The translations under genes were made by a program, and so were the position numbers. Under the pieces are notes generated by a model. That model was not told the DNA's origin, searched no databases, and saw only the letters and a program-made list of their open reading frames with translations. From the NCBI RefSeq assembly GCF_016786215.1, contig NZ_JADOBG010000015.1, forward strand, positions 95,289 to 159,288: a DNA stretch of 64,000 nt. Reading direction: 5' to 3'. This document shows positions 9,191 to 18,087 of this stretch, one piece after another. The stretch's first letter is position 1. Each line of letters opens with the position of its first letter. The DNA is from Legionella bononiensis (GTDB taxonomy: Bacteria; Pseudomonadota; Gammaproteobacteria; Legionellales; Legionellaceae).

Positions 9191-10180
9191 CTAATGATAG
9201 TGACCTGACGATTTTCCTCGAAATAGATGATAGGCATAAAGCGTATAAGCTATAAGTATAGGAAGCATAATGACTACACCAACCAGAATAAAAATCAGCG
9301 TTGAATCAGGGGCTGCAGCTTCCCAAATAGTCACCTGATGCGGAATTAAATAAGGATAAACGCTAATCCCTATTCCTATATAAGCACACAAAAATAAAAC
9401 GATACTGTAAATGAATGGCTTGTATTCACTTGCTGCATTTAAGCTGTTCCAAATTTGATAAACAGCAACTGCCGCAAGCAAAGGTAGCGGACTTAATAAA
9501 AACACGTTAGGGAAACTATACCAACGATGAAAAATTTCATCACTATGTAACGGGGTCCAAATGCTCACAAAAATCAAAAATAAACTGACTAATACTAACA
9601 ACCCTCGTGCGTGATGAATCATTGTACGTTGAAGCCTTCCAGAGCTTTTGATAATCATCCAAGTCGCCCCTAAAAGTGCATATCCACAGACCAAAGCAAT
9701 CCCTGTAGAAAGACTAAAAGGAGTTAACCAATCGGGATTATTAATGGTCATTGACGATTCATCGATAGAAAAACCCTGCACAAACGCTCCTAGAATAACA
9801 CCTTGAAAGAATGTTGCAGCAACCGAGCTGATTGAAAAGGACCAATTCCAGATGGGTTTTGATTTCTTTGCCTTGAAGCGAAACTCAAAGCTTACACCGC
9901 GAAATATTAACGCAATCAACATCAGCATGATGGGCATATAAAGAATGGGCAATAGAACTCCATACACTTTAGGGAATGCGCCATAAAGCATCGCACCACC
10001 AAAAACGAGCCAGGTTTCATTGCCATCCCAAACTGGCGCTATGGAATTCATCATGGTATCACGTTCCTTTTCATTGGAAGTAAAAGGAAAGAGAATGCCA
10101 ATGCCTAAATCAAAACCATCCAGAATAACATACATTAAAATAATAAACCCAAGAAGTACCGCAAAAATAAAGGGCAACAT
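9191..10180 (-). CDS. cydB: Cytochrome bd-type ubiquinol oxidase subunit II
   Basis: The 329-residue polytopic protein starts with LPFIFAVLLGFIILMYVILDGFDLGIG and has APVWDGNETWLVFGGAMLYGAFP (split over residues 48-70), both conserved in CydB/CioB. It shares one base with the end of cydA (TAATG), so the two are translationally coupled. With CydA it oxidises quinol and reduces O2 in the inner membrane without pumping protons. No small CydX-like frame was seen after it. Confidence 0.95.
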   Translation of the reverse strand: MLPFIFAVLLGFIILMYVILDGFDLGIGILFPFTSNEKERDTMMNSIAPVWDGNETWLVFGGAMLYGAFPKVYGVLLPILYMPIMLMLIALIFRGVSFEFRFKAKKSKPIWNWSFSISSVAATFFQGVILGAFVQGFSIDESSMTINNPDWLTPFSLSTGIALVCGYALLGATWMIIKSSGRLQRTMIHHARGLLVLVSLFLIFVSIWTPLHSDEIFHRWYSFPNVFLLSPLPLLAAVAVYQIWNSLNAASEYKPFIYSIVLFLCAYIGIGISVYPYLIPHQVTIWEAAAPDSTLIFILVGVVIMLPILIAYTLYAYHLFRGKSSGHYH

Positions 10181-11550
10181 TATTTTTTCTCCTTAGGATT
10201 GTCAGTCATGTACTGGAATGCATGATGCTCGATTTCATCTTCTGTTAATGTCTCTGGTCCATGAGCAATGAGCTTGAGTAAATAATAGAGATAAAACCCA
10301 AAAACAACCCCATAAGCGAGAATAAGCAAAGTAAAGGAAATCAACACCTCTTCATAGCCTACCGAAGATACCGCATCCTTTGTTTTCAAAAGATTATAGA
10401 CCACCCAAGGTTGTCGGCCAATTTCAGCAGTTAACCATCCCGCAATACTGGCAATAAATCCTAATGGCGCCATCGCAAGGCACCAACGATGAAACCAGCG
10501 ATGTTTAAAAAGAGTGCCTTTTAAATACAGAGAAACCCCTACTATGGCCGTAAATAACATCAAAAGTCCAATACCTACCATAATGCGGAATGAAAAAAAT
10601 ACGGGGAGCATGCGCGGTTGATCAACAGGGTTAACTGAACTCAAGCCGATAAGTTCACCATCCCATTCATGAGTATTAATCAGGCTTGCAAGTTTTGGCA
10701 CTGCAATTTCATAAAAGTTTTTTTGCTTTTCTTGCGATGGAATAGCAAATAATACAAGGGGCGCCCCTTTTTGGGTCTGCCAAACTCCTTCCATTGCCGC
10801 CGTTTTTAAAGGTTGATAGTGATGCACATTGACACCCACTACATCACCAACACCTATTTGCAAGGGAACTAAAATCAACGCTGCCCATAAACTAAACGAT
10901 AAGCATTTTTGGGCAATCGCGTAAAACTTCTCTCTTAACAAATAATATCCAGAAACAGCCATGATGACAAAACAAGTCGTCACATAAGAGGCTAATAGCA
11001 TGTGAATAAAACGCGGAATGAAACTCGGATTAAATACGACGGCCCACCAGCTATCAACAATATATTTTCCATCAATCAACTGATAACCACTCGGAGTTTG
11101 CATCCAAGAATTAGCTGACATGATCCAAAATGCGGAGATGGTGGTACCTATAGTTACCAAAAGAGTGGCAATAAAATGAAGCGTCGGTGGAACTCTTTTC
11201 CAACCAAAGAGCATCACGCCTAAAAAACCGGCTTCGAGAAAAAAAGCGGTCAAGGTTTCGTAAGCAAATAAAGCTCCCAGGACGTTGCCAAACTGAGTGA
11301 TGAAGGGTCCAAAATTAGTGCCAATTTGATAGGCTAAAACAATTCCAGACACTACCCCCATTCCAAAAGTCAAAGCGAAAATTTTAGTCCAAAGCTTGCA
11401 TATCTCGAGATAAATTGGATTTTTTGTTTTCAACCAGGTTGCTTCCATAATCACAAGAAATACCGCAAGACCAAGATTTAAAGTGGGAAACAAAATATGA
11501 AAACCAATACTAAAACCAAATTGAACGCGAGACAGAATTTCTACAAGCAT
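10180..11550 (-). CDS. cydA: Cytochrome bd-type ubiquinol oxidase subunit I, short Q-loop (CIO-like)
   Basis: The 456-residue protein has the CydA layout: the heme-ligand helix near the start (RVQFGFSIGFHILFPTLNLG), the quinol-site region, and GRQPWVVYNLLKTKDAVS near the C terminus. Length and the GRQPWVVY...KT form place it with the short Q-loop cyanide-insensitive-like enzymes rather than with E. coli CydA (522 residues). The ATG at 11550 is preferred to the in-frame TTG at 11562 because GAGG lies 7 bp upstream of it. Such oxidases typically tolerate low oxygen, nitric oxide, cyanide or sulfide. Confidence 0.94.
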   Translation of the reverse strand: MLVEILSRVQFGFSIGFHILFPTLNLGLAVFLVIMEATWLKTKNPIYLEICKLWTKIFALTFGMGVVSGIVLAYQIGTNFGPFITQFGNVLGALFAYETLTAFFLEAGFLGVMLFGWKRVPPTLHFIATLLVTIGTTISAFWIMSANSWMQTPSGYQLIDGKYIVDSWWAVVFNPSFIPRFIHMLLASYVTTCFVIMAVSGYYLLREKFYAIAQKCLSFSLWAALILVPLQIGVGDVVGVNVHHYQPLKTAAMEGVWQTQKGAPLVLFAIPSQEKQKNFYEIAVPKLASLINTHEWDGELIGLSSVNPVDQPRMLPVFFSFRIMVGIGLLMLFTAIVGVSLYLKGTLFKHRWFHRWCLAMAPLGFIASIAGWLTAEIGRQPWVVYNLLKTKDAVSSVGYEEVLISFTLLILAYGVVFGFYLYYLLKLIAHGPETLTEDEIEHHAFQYMTDNPKEKK

Positions 11551-11725
11551 AAAGGGCCTCAATCGTATGAATGAATCAATATAATTGTAGCATAGTTAGT
11601 TTTAAGGATGTCTTTGAACAGGCTGAAAATCACATGTTATTTTTATATGACCGAAGACAAAATAACATTTTATGCATTAATAATCGCTGCTCAGGTTTAT
11701 TTTCATTTAAGTTGCAGACATGACT

Positions 11726-13264
11726 TTATAATTGCCCTGCATCTAATGAGGTCAACACTTCAGTTGCTTTAACGAAAATAGCCTTTTTCTTTTCCTGGTC
11801 CATTTTATCCCAATTGAGATAAGCATAATGAAGACGCGGATTATTTTTAAGTAACTCTTGGTGTTGACCTATAAAATTCCAGTAAAGGGAATTAAATGGA
11901 CATGCTTGTTCACCCAACAGTTCTCCGGGATTATAAGTACATGATTTACAAAAATTGCTCATTTTTTGAATGTATTTCCCACTTGCAGCATAGGGCTTAC
12001 TTGCCATAACGCCACCATCAGCATACAGCGCCATCCCTAATGTATTTGGCAATTCGACCCATTCGTAGGCATCGGCATAGACAGCCAAATACCACTCACA
12101 TACTTCTTTAGGATTAATGCCTGCCAAGAGCGCAAAATTACCGGTAATCATCAAACGCTGAATATGATGGGAGTAAGCTTCAACTTGCGTCTGTCGAACG
12201 ACTTCTTTCATACAAAACATCTGCGTTTCTTTTCCCCAAAATAGTGAAGGCAAAGGTCTGGAAGCATTTAAATAGTTTCTGTCTCTGTATGCAGGCATCA
12301 AAAGCCAATAGATACCACGCACATACTCTCGCCATCCTAAAATTTGACGAATAAATCCTTCGACAGCATTCAAAGGTGCCAGTTTCTGCTCAAAAGCGTC
12401 CTCAGCCATCCGGCATAACTCTAAAGGCAATAAAAGCCCTGCATTCAGATAAAAAGATAATTTGGAGTGATATAAATTAACCTCATTGGAGCGCATGGCG
12501 TCTTGGTAATCACCAAAATACACTAAACAATGCTCTATAAAATAGCTGGCTTCACAAAGAGCCTGCTCCCGAGTCACCGCAAAATTAAACGGCTGCAATT
12601 GGCCAAAATGATTGAAAAACTCTTTTTCTACCAAGCTTAAAACTTCTGAAGTCAGTTCATCTACGGGATGTACAAAACGATTAGGAAATGTTTCAATGTG
12701 ATTGGCATTTTTTCGATTTTGTTCATCATAGTTCCAAGCCCCGCCTACAGGCTTCCCTCGGTTATCCATGAGAAGATGATGCTTTTGACGCATCATTCGG
12801 TAAAAGAACTCCATGCGTAATTGCTTTTTATCTTGTGCCCAATAGTTAAACTCGTCTATAGAACATAAAAATCGAGTATCTTCATGAATGATGAGGGGGA
12901 TCGACACGTGTTTTTTTAATGTTTCCATTTTTTGCAGAACACGCCACTCGCCGGGGTGAGTTACATGTACCTCCGAAATTTTTTCTTCATCTAGTACCCG
13001 ACACAGTTCCTCCTCAAAGCAACCAGTATTACAGGCCTCATCGTATTTAGTGTAGCGTACTCGATAGCCAAGCTCTTTTAATCGTTTTGCAAAATGACGC
13101 ATCGCTGAAAATAAAAAAGCAATTTTTTTAGGATGATGTGCCACATAAGTGGCCTCTTCCATCACTTCGCAAAGAAAAACCAGATCACCATGTTTGTCGA
13201 TTGCAGAGAGTGAGGAAATTGACTCACTCAGCTGGTCGCCCAAAAGAAAACACAATTTCGTCAT
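11726..13264 (-). CDS. Fe-S bacterial (6-4) photolyase/cryptochrome (Phr-related)
   Basis: The 512-residue protein starts KLCFLLGDQLSESISSL, the beginning typical of the deoxyribodipyrimidine photolyase-related (FeS-BCP) family. Four cysteines, C352, C440, C443 and C456 (counted from a GTG one codon earlier), have spacings of 88, 3 and 13. These equal the spacings of the [4Fe-4S] ligands of Agrobacterium PhrB, so the cluster should be present. The ATG at 13264 has AGGA 6 bp upstream. It is downstream of, and 22 bp from, an SDR-like gene, so the two form an operon. Predicted role: light-driven repair of (6-4) photoproducts. Confidence 0.92.
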   Translation of the reverse strand: MTKLCFLLGDQLSESISSLSAIDKHGDLVFLCEVMEEATYVAHHPKKIAFLFSAMRHFAKRLKELGYRVRYTKYDEACNTGCFEEELCRVLDEEKISEVHVTHPGEWRVLQKMETLKKHVSIPLIIHEDTRFLCSIDEFNYWAQDKKQLRMEFFYRMMRQKHHLLMDNRGKPVGGAWNYDEQNRKNANHIETFPNRFVHPVDELTSEVLSLVEKEFFNHFGQLQPFNFAVTREQALCEASYFIEHCLVYFGDYQDAMRSNEVNLYHSKLSFYLNAGLLLPLELCRMAEDAFEQKLAPLNAVEGFIRQILGWREYVRGIYWLLMPAYRDRNYLNASRPLPSLFWGKETQMFCMKEVVRQTQVEAYSHHIQRLMITGNFALLAGINPKEVCEWYLAVYADAYEWVELPNTLGMALYADGGVMASKPYAASGKYIQKMSNFCKSCTYNPGELLGEQACPFNSLYWNFIGQHQELLKNNPRLHYAYLNWDKMDQEKKKAIFVKATEVLTSLDAGQL

Positions 13265-13286
13265 CACACGTCCTAAAAGAAAAAAT

Positions 13287-13985
13287 TTAAATTTTAAGCT
13301 TAGGGCGTATACAGCTTAGGCCTCCATCCACTGCAAGCACCTGTCCGGTTATCCAACTGTTCTCTGGGTTAAGAAAAAACACGATGGCCTGTGCTACATC
13401 AGATGGCTCACCAATTCGCCCCAAAGCATGCATTGCAGTAGATGCTTTAGCAACCAATTCATTCTTGAGTAATGAATCAGTCAAAGACGATTTAACCATC
13501 CCAGGCGCAACTACATTGATTCGTAAATTAAACGATGCATAGCTCGCGGCTGCTGATTGCGCTAAGCCAATAACACCCGCTTTGGCCGCGGCAATAGCCT
13601 CATGATTAGCCAGTCCGGTTAAGGCTGCTGCCGAGGCAATAAGCACCACCGTGCCGCCTTTCGTCATTCTCTTTCCGGCAGCACGCACAACCGCAAATGA
13701 CGTGGTCAACGAGGCATTGATTGTCCTTTGAAACTCCTCAAAATTTGTCGCGTGAGCACTCTTAAGTAATAAAGAGCCCGCGCAATTAACCACTCCATCA
13801 AGGGGGCCTGCTTGCTCAAATACTCTATCAACTGCATCAAAGTCAGATGCATCCAGTATAAAATCCGGAATGATTTTGTCCTTGCTTTGCGCAGTAGTCA
13901 GAACCTCTGCTCCCTGCTTTTTTAAAAGTTCAACCACTGACTGACCAATGGCGCTACTTGCTGCAATAATTAAATATCGTGCCAA
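13287..13985 (-). CDS. SDR-family protein lacking the catalytic tyrosine, coupled to the Fe-S photolyase
   Basis: The 232-residue Rossmann protein has the SDR order: a degenerate cofactor loop at the N terminus (IIAASSAIGQSV instead of TGxxxGIG), VNCAG (NNAG motif), the catalytic-serine strand VVLIASAAAL, and INVVAPGMVKSSLT. At the active site the usual YxxxK reads IAAAK (NHEAIAAAKAG), so the Tyr is Ile while Lys is kept. Classical oxidoreductase activity is therefore doubtful. The start is a TTG at 13985, directly before the first beta strand; the ATG at 13992 is out of frame. SDR genes often accompany photolyase/cryptochrome genes in light-induced clusters of proteobacteria. Confidence 0.82.
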   Translation of the reverse strand: MARYLIIAASSAIGQSVVELLKKQGAEVLTTAQSKDKIIPDFILDASDFDAVDRVFEQAGPLDGVVNCAGSLLLKSAHATNFEEFQRTINASLTTSFAVVRAAGKRMTKGGTVVLIASAAALTGLANHEAIAAAKAGVIGLAQSAAASYASFNLRINVVAPGMVKSSLTDSLLKNELVAKASTAMHALGRIGEPSDVAQAIVFFLNPENSWITGQVLAVDGGLSCIRPKLKI

Positions 13986-14438
13986 AATTCATATACCTTA
14001 AATAGTAAAAAAGTCTACTATGAAGGAGTATAATCTTAACTTCAAGTAATAAAACCGAAATTGACTCCAGGTAATATCCTCGCCACTTTATTGACTTTGA
14101 AACAGCCACCCTACCCATTTCTTTTAATTAGACATCGTATCATTATCAAGGCATTGCACGTCACATCTCACATACAGATAATTCCAGGTCAAAAATGTAT
14201 ATAAACGACGTCGATCAGTTACTGCTAATTGAGTATACTGTCTCGCGCTGCAGTCTCCATTCCTGCTTTCACGTTTTCCAAAAACATGAAATCAACTATT
14301 GTGACTGTCTCACTCTAATTAGAATTGCCCAAACATCTTGTTCAAGCGGCGAATTCAATCTGGTGAAATCTTGAGGTTAACCACTGTTCCGGAAAGATCA
14401 CCAAATATAAATTTGAAATAAAAGGAGATATTTCTGTC
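13986..14438. other. Intergenic region without a recognisable gene
   Basis: The 453-bp gap lies between the divergent SDR gene and OMP gene. No frame of note, RNA gene or strong repeat was seen. It must hold two promoters. A good ribosome binding site (AAAGGAGA) lies near its right end, before the OMP gene. Confidence 0.5.
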
Positions 14439-15221
14439 ATGGCTTTAAAAAAAATTGCAACAGGTATTATTGCATTAACGAGTAGTATTGCAATTGCAGG
14501 TACTATGGGTCCAATTGAAGAACCTTTTAAGGGAAGTGCTTATATTAAAGTAGGAAGCGGTGGAAGTTTTTCTAACACCTCTCATCTTGAAATCGATCCA
14601 CTTTATTGGGATGAGTCGCCGCAAGGATATAATTCTACATTAGGTGATAGCGCACTTTTTTCATTAGCCTTTGGATATAATTTTTCACCGTTAGTTAGTG
14701 TCGATGTTGATTATACTTATAGACCTTCTTTTACCTATTCTAAATTTCAAACATCATCCGCAGCAGGCACAATCAATTTTAATGGTACGAAAACACGTTA
14801 TTTTGACTTACAGACTAATACCTTCTTAGCGAACATGTACCTTCACGGTCAAGGAGTATCTCCCAGTTTTGTAATGCATGCGGGGAATAATGTAACCCTT
14901 CAACCCTTTATTGGTGCTGGGCTTGGCGTCAGTTATAATAAAATTAGTCGTTTTTATTCCATTCGAGCAATTGATGATCAAGCTGTTGCCACAGCATTTG
15001 AAAAAACTAATGCATCCTTTGCCTGGCAAGCCTCTGCTGGAATAGAAGTTGCCCTGCCACACAACTTTGATTTAGCTGTAGGCTATCGCTACTTTGATGG
15101 CGGTGATTATAAAAGTGATAACAATACTTTTGATGCTCCCCCAGCTTTTGCAACACCCTGGAAAGGCTCAATTACTGCTAATGAAGTATTTGTTACATTA
15201 GCATATAAAATGTATGCCTGA
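14439..15221 (+). CDS. Outer membrane beta-barrel protein
   Basis: A 260-residue protein with a signal peptide (MALKKIATGIIALTSSIAIA, cleavage near residue 20). Alternating hydrophobic strands follow, with Gly/aromatic girdles: LFSLAFGYNFSPLVSVDVDY, PFIGAGLGVSYNKI, DLAVGYRYFDGGDY and the C-terminal VFVTLAYKMYA. The pattern is that of the OmpW/Opa-like 8-strand barrels common in Legionella. The ligand is unknown. The gene stands alone, with AAAGGAGA upstream. Confidence 0.8.
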   Translation: MALKKIATGIIALTSSIAIAGTMGPIEEPFKGSAYIKVGSGGSFSNTSHLEIDPLYWDESPQGYNSTLGDSALFSLAFGYNFSPLVSVDVDYTYRPSFTYSKFQTSSAAGTINFNGTKTRYFDLQTNTFLANMYLHGQGVSPSFVMHAGNNVTLQPFIGAGLGVSYNKISRFYSIRAIDDQAVATAFEKTNASFAWQASAGIEVALPHNFDLAVGYRYFDGGDYKSDNNTFDAPPAFATPWKGSITANEVFVTLAYKMYA

Positions 15222-15615
15222 TAAGTGCTTGGATTAGTTGCATTTACGGCTCTGTTCGTGCCTTGTCACCCTTTACTCTTCGGGTGGGTATTTGGATTGA
15301 ATTCAGATTTAGTGGATTTGATCCGAAAAAAAGCTGGACTAGCCACATCTTTTCCCATAGTTAGGCTCATTTTTCACTTCACGAACAGAGAGCTACAATA
15401 GGGTGGACTACGGAGCGAGAGCGGCGAGTCCACCAGTTTTGATGACCAATAATTCAGAGACTGTGGATCACAGGGATTGATCTGTACTTGCAAAATAGGC
15501 CAATTAGTGATTCAAAGATACGGACGACTCAATTTTTATTATGTACTGAAATTAACCGCTTCGAGGCTCACCTGCCTCAGTATAATTGTTCCAGCAAGGA
15601 AAATACTAGGGCCGT
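15222..15615. repeat. Intergenic region with inverted repeats
   Basis: A 394-bp gap between convergent genes. GGTGGACT (15402-15409) and AGTCCACC (15427-15434) form an 8-bp stem around a GC-rich loop. A copy of CTGTTCGTG near 15252 is repeated inverted as CACGAACAG near 15380. No coding frame stands out. It could be a decayed small mobile repeat plus a terminator. Confidence 0.4.
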
Positions 15616-16665
15616 TTAAGTACTGTACTTTAACCAAATAGGCAATACTCTGTTCAGATAGACCATGAATTTCCACAACCCCACTTGTAACTCTTCATTA
15701 CCCGCGGGATCGGTTTTCAATTCTGGGTAGGCAATGCCAAAACCGAATAGTCCTGGGCCTATGATACCGACATGGGGGTTATAATCAGCGTGTTCGTAAT
15801 CACCGATGATCAGTGTGTTGCGACGTTGAAATCCCACCGCGTAAATGACTTTGTCGCATTCAGGAAGATAGCGGGTTATATGATCTTCGTGGGTATTGTA
15901 GCGAAGCAAATTGGCTGGCAAGCGGCCATCAATATGTTCTCGTGCCCAGGCAGCGGTTTGACCTTTTAGGCCAGTATTGTCAAACAAAATCCAGTCCCCC
16001 ATATTGATTGCATAGCGACAGGGGGAGCGGTAAAAGTTAATGACTTTTTTAACTCCCAATTCGACCAGATGCCGCACAATGATGATGGCCGAATGAGAAG
16101 AGCCGAATACGGCGTAGGTGCCGTTGTTGTTGATGATGTGTGACAATCGCTCCTTGTCTATGGCTGTTTCAAAGGGAATGACGTCAACACCAGGATAACT
16201 CAGAGTGGACGGAACAGAGCCAGTGGCCAAAATCACGTTTTGCGCTTTAAAGCTGTGCGTGTCAGTAGACAAATTCCAGACTCGCTCGACCAGATCCATG
16301 CGGTTAACTCGGCCTTCCACACTGACGACTTGTTGACGAAGCTTATCGGAAATCCATTGCAAAGGTTGCACCACTTCATTCAATAGGCAAGTCTCGTCCA
16401 AAGGTAGATGATTGATTGGAAATTGATTTGGCGCTTCGTGATAAGAAAAAGAATTAGTGCTGCGCAAAAAGTTGGTAAAAAGTGCAACTGTTGTGTTACT
16501 GGACACGTTCTTCCAAAGACCACCCAAATCACCGACGTGAAAATGAGGATCAATCCATAACAGGTTCTCAGGAGCAATACCATTATCCAGCAATTTGCCT
16601 ACTGCAGCTATACCGGCTGGGCCTGCACCTACAACGGCCCATTGCATCTGTTTTTTAGCTTGCAT
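15616..16665 (-). CDS. FAD/NAD(P)-binding oxidoreductase
   Basis: The 349-residue protein opens with a dinucleotide-binding loop WAVVGAGPAGIAAVGKLL. It has the ATG motif VILATGSVPSTLSYPG (about residue 146) and a second Rossmann loop TYAVFGSSHSAIIIVRHL. This is the two-dinucleotide-domain pattern of flavoprotein monooxygenases and pyridine nucleotide-disulfide oxidoreductases. No redox-active CxxxxC pair is visible, so a thioredoxin-reductase-like disulfide function is unlikely. The substrate is unknown. It is monocistronic. Confidence 0.8.
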   Translation of the reverse strand: MQAKKQMQWAVVGAGPAGIAAVGKLLDNGIAPENLLWIDPHFHVGDLGGLWKNVSSNTTVALFTNFLRSTNSFSYHEAPNQFPINHLPLDETCLLNEVVQPLQWISDKLRQQVVSVEGRVNRMDLVERVWNLSTDTHSFKAQNVILATGSVPSTLSYPGVDVIPFETAIDKERLSHIINNNGTYAVFGSSHSAIIIVRHLVELGVKKVINFYRSPCRYAINMGDWILFDNTGLKGQTAAWAREHIDGRLPANLLRYNTHEDHITRYLPECDKVIYAVGFQRRNTLIIGDYEHADYNPHVGIIGPGLFGFGIAYPELKTDPAGNEELQVGLWKFMVYLNRVLPIWLKYST

Positions 16666-16812
16666 GTAATCTATCCAACACGAACTGAGTTATAGCCAAT
16701 TATGAGCTATAGATAGGAATTATGAAAGTTAAGGCTTCTATTTTAATAGGTTACACCAATTAATTTGATTCTTAGATTTTTAATATAAATTTGAGATGTT
16801 GCTGAAGTTATT

Positions 16813-16840
16813 CCCGTATTACGACTTCGTCTAATACGGG
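16813..16840. repeat. REP-like palindrome, copy 1
   Basis: CCCGTATTA and TAATACGGG flank a central cgacttcgtc, forming a 28-bp imperfect palindrome. Close copies with CCTG/CAGG ends occur at 44024-44051 and 44268-44295, so this is a dispersed family. Confidence 0.7.
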
Positions 16841-16899
16841 CACTTGTGATTCAAATGACTTGTTTTGGATTATGATGCTCTCAAACATGCATCAATGGC

Positions 16900-17337
16900 T
16901 TATTTATCTATCAAGTACCAATTCGTGATTGCCTTGGCAATTGTGCCACCTAGTAAAGCTATAAGAATGAAGGGATCAATTGCAATAGTGTTATGATTGA
17001 TTAAGCCTACAACCAATTGATAGACAAGCCCAATCAAGAGAGCAGCAATCATAACCCAACAAGCATTTCGTTCAGCATAAGCTTCATGAATACGTTCCCT
17101 TTCATCTTTTGGCATTCTCCGTGCCATATCTAACGCATCAGCAATCATTATGGCCAGTAAAATCACTATCGCAATGAGTTGCGACTGGGTAGAAAACCCT
17201 AGCCATCGCGTTATTAAGGCACAAAGTAATAAGGTACTCACCCATGCGATCACATAAAGCCAACCTTGCCAGGTATTTGGGGTATACCCCCAACCTGTGT
17301 ACTTACGACGTCTAAACCATTTTGGATTAGCTAACAT
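16900..17337 (-). CDS. Four-helix membrane protein paired with an XRE regulator
   Basis: The 145-residue protein has about four hydrophobic segments (residues 28-44, 50-68, 92-112 and 121-140) and a basic N terminus (NPKWFRRRKYTGWGY). The gene shares a base with the stop of the 71-residue XRE regulator upstream, so the two are coupled. Small membrane proteins paired with short helix-turn-helix regulators are common in bacteria, and the substrate or role is generally not known. No enzyme motif was seen. Confidence 0.7.
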   Translation of the reverse strand: MLANPKWFRRRKYTGWGYTPNTWQGWLYVIAWVSTLLLCALITRWLGFSTQSQLIAIVILLAIMIADALDMARRMPKDERERIHEAYAERNACWVMIAALLIGLVYQLVVGLINHNTIAIDPFILIALLGGTIAKAITNWYLIDK

Positions 17338-17552
17338 TACAACTCCTCAAATTTAAATAAAAATAACTCATTAATGGTCGTTTGCAGCGCATGTGCTACA
17401 GAAAATGCCAATTTTAAGGATGGGTTGTATTTACCCTTTTCTAAATAATTAATCGTTTCACGACTAACGCCAACTCGTTGCGCCAATGATTCCTGGGTTA
17501 AATTAAGCTTCGCTCTATATTCTTTGATTTTGGTTTCAAAATGAATGTTCAT
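17337..17552 (-). CDS. Short XRE-family helix-turn-helix regulator
   Basis: The 71-residue protein is almost entirely one Cro/CI-type domain: [20 protein letters not shown], with the family's conserved ETI..LE.GKYNPS. It is translationally coupled to a four-helix membrane protein. A 22-bp inverted repeat 22 bp upstream of the start may be its own operator, which suggests autoregulation. Confidence 0.88.
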   Translation of the reverse strand: MNIHFETKIKEYRAKLNLTQESLAQRVGVSRETINYLEKGKYNPSLKLAFSVAHALQTTINELFLFKFEEL

Positions 17553-17573
17553 AATGTGATGTATTTATAACTT

Positions 17574-17595
17574 TATGTGAGAAATATATCACATA
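17574..17595. promoter_or_regulatory. Candidate operator for the XRE regulator
   Basis: TATGTGA and TCACATA form a perfect 7-bp inverted repeat with an 8-bp spacer, directly upstream of the XRE gene. The spacer is 8 bp, not the 6 bp expected for a CRP site. Confidence 0.5.
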
Positions 17596-17829
17596 TTATG
17601 ACTATTGCAAATAAATAACCCCTTCTACAGGGTCGCCCATTTGGCCCGTAGGTAATGCATCTGATTCATTCAAATAAAAATATCAAAAACGAATTGGGCA
17701 TCGTGGCCTTACCCAAAATATTCATCAATAGATTAAATCAGGAGATTTACCTGGAAGCCCGCATCGATTACAAGTCATTTTGGTGTATGACTGAGATGGG
17801 GCTTGTTGGATCAGAATGACCCAATTTTG

Positions 17830-18087
17830 CTATCCTGTGGATTTCGAATTACTTCCAATTTTGCCCTTCTTTGTTTTTATTTCTAAAATCCTTTTAAGTG
17901 TCATTGCAGAAGGAAGCAGTACAGTCATAAAGAAAACCATAGTTGAGACTGATAAAATGTGTTCCAAGACCCTGTTGTTGCTGGCAATTGAATTAAAAAT
18001 CCAATGATAGAGCCAAGGAAACAAAAAACTCATCGGTAATATTAATAAAAAGACGATGAAGCCATTTATAATCTTTTCTTTAAACAT
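17830..18087 (-). CDS. Small two-helix membrane protein
   Basis: The 85-residue protein has two hydrophobic segments (about residues 7-30 and 43-64) followed by a basic tail (KRILEIKTKKGK). It resembles the size and shape of DUF2798-type proteins, but the match cannot be proven by eye. Its start lies inside the end of the hydrolase gene (8-bp overlap), so it belongs to that operon and is probably under the MarR protein's control. Confidence 0.6.
   Translation of the reverse strand: MFKEKIINGFIVFLLILPMSFLFPWLYHWIFNSIASNNRVLEHILSVSTMVFFMTVLLPSAMTLKRILEIKTKKGKIGSNSKSTG

Noticed and set aside
17574..17595. CRP-type site (TGTGA..TCACA)
   Set aside because: The spacer is 8 bp rather than 6, and the position directly before the XRE gene fits an autoregulatory operator better.
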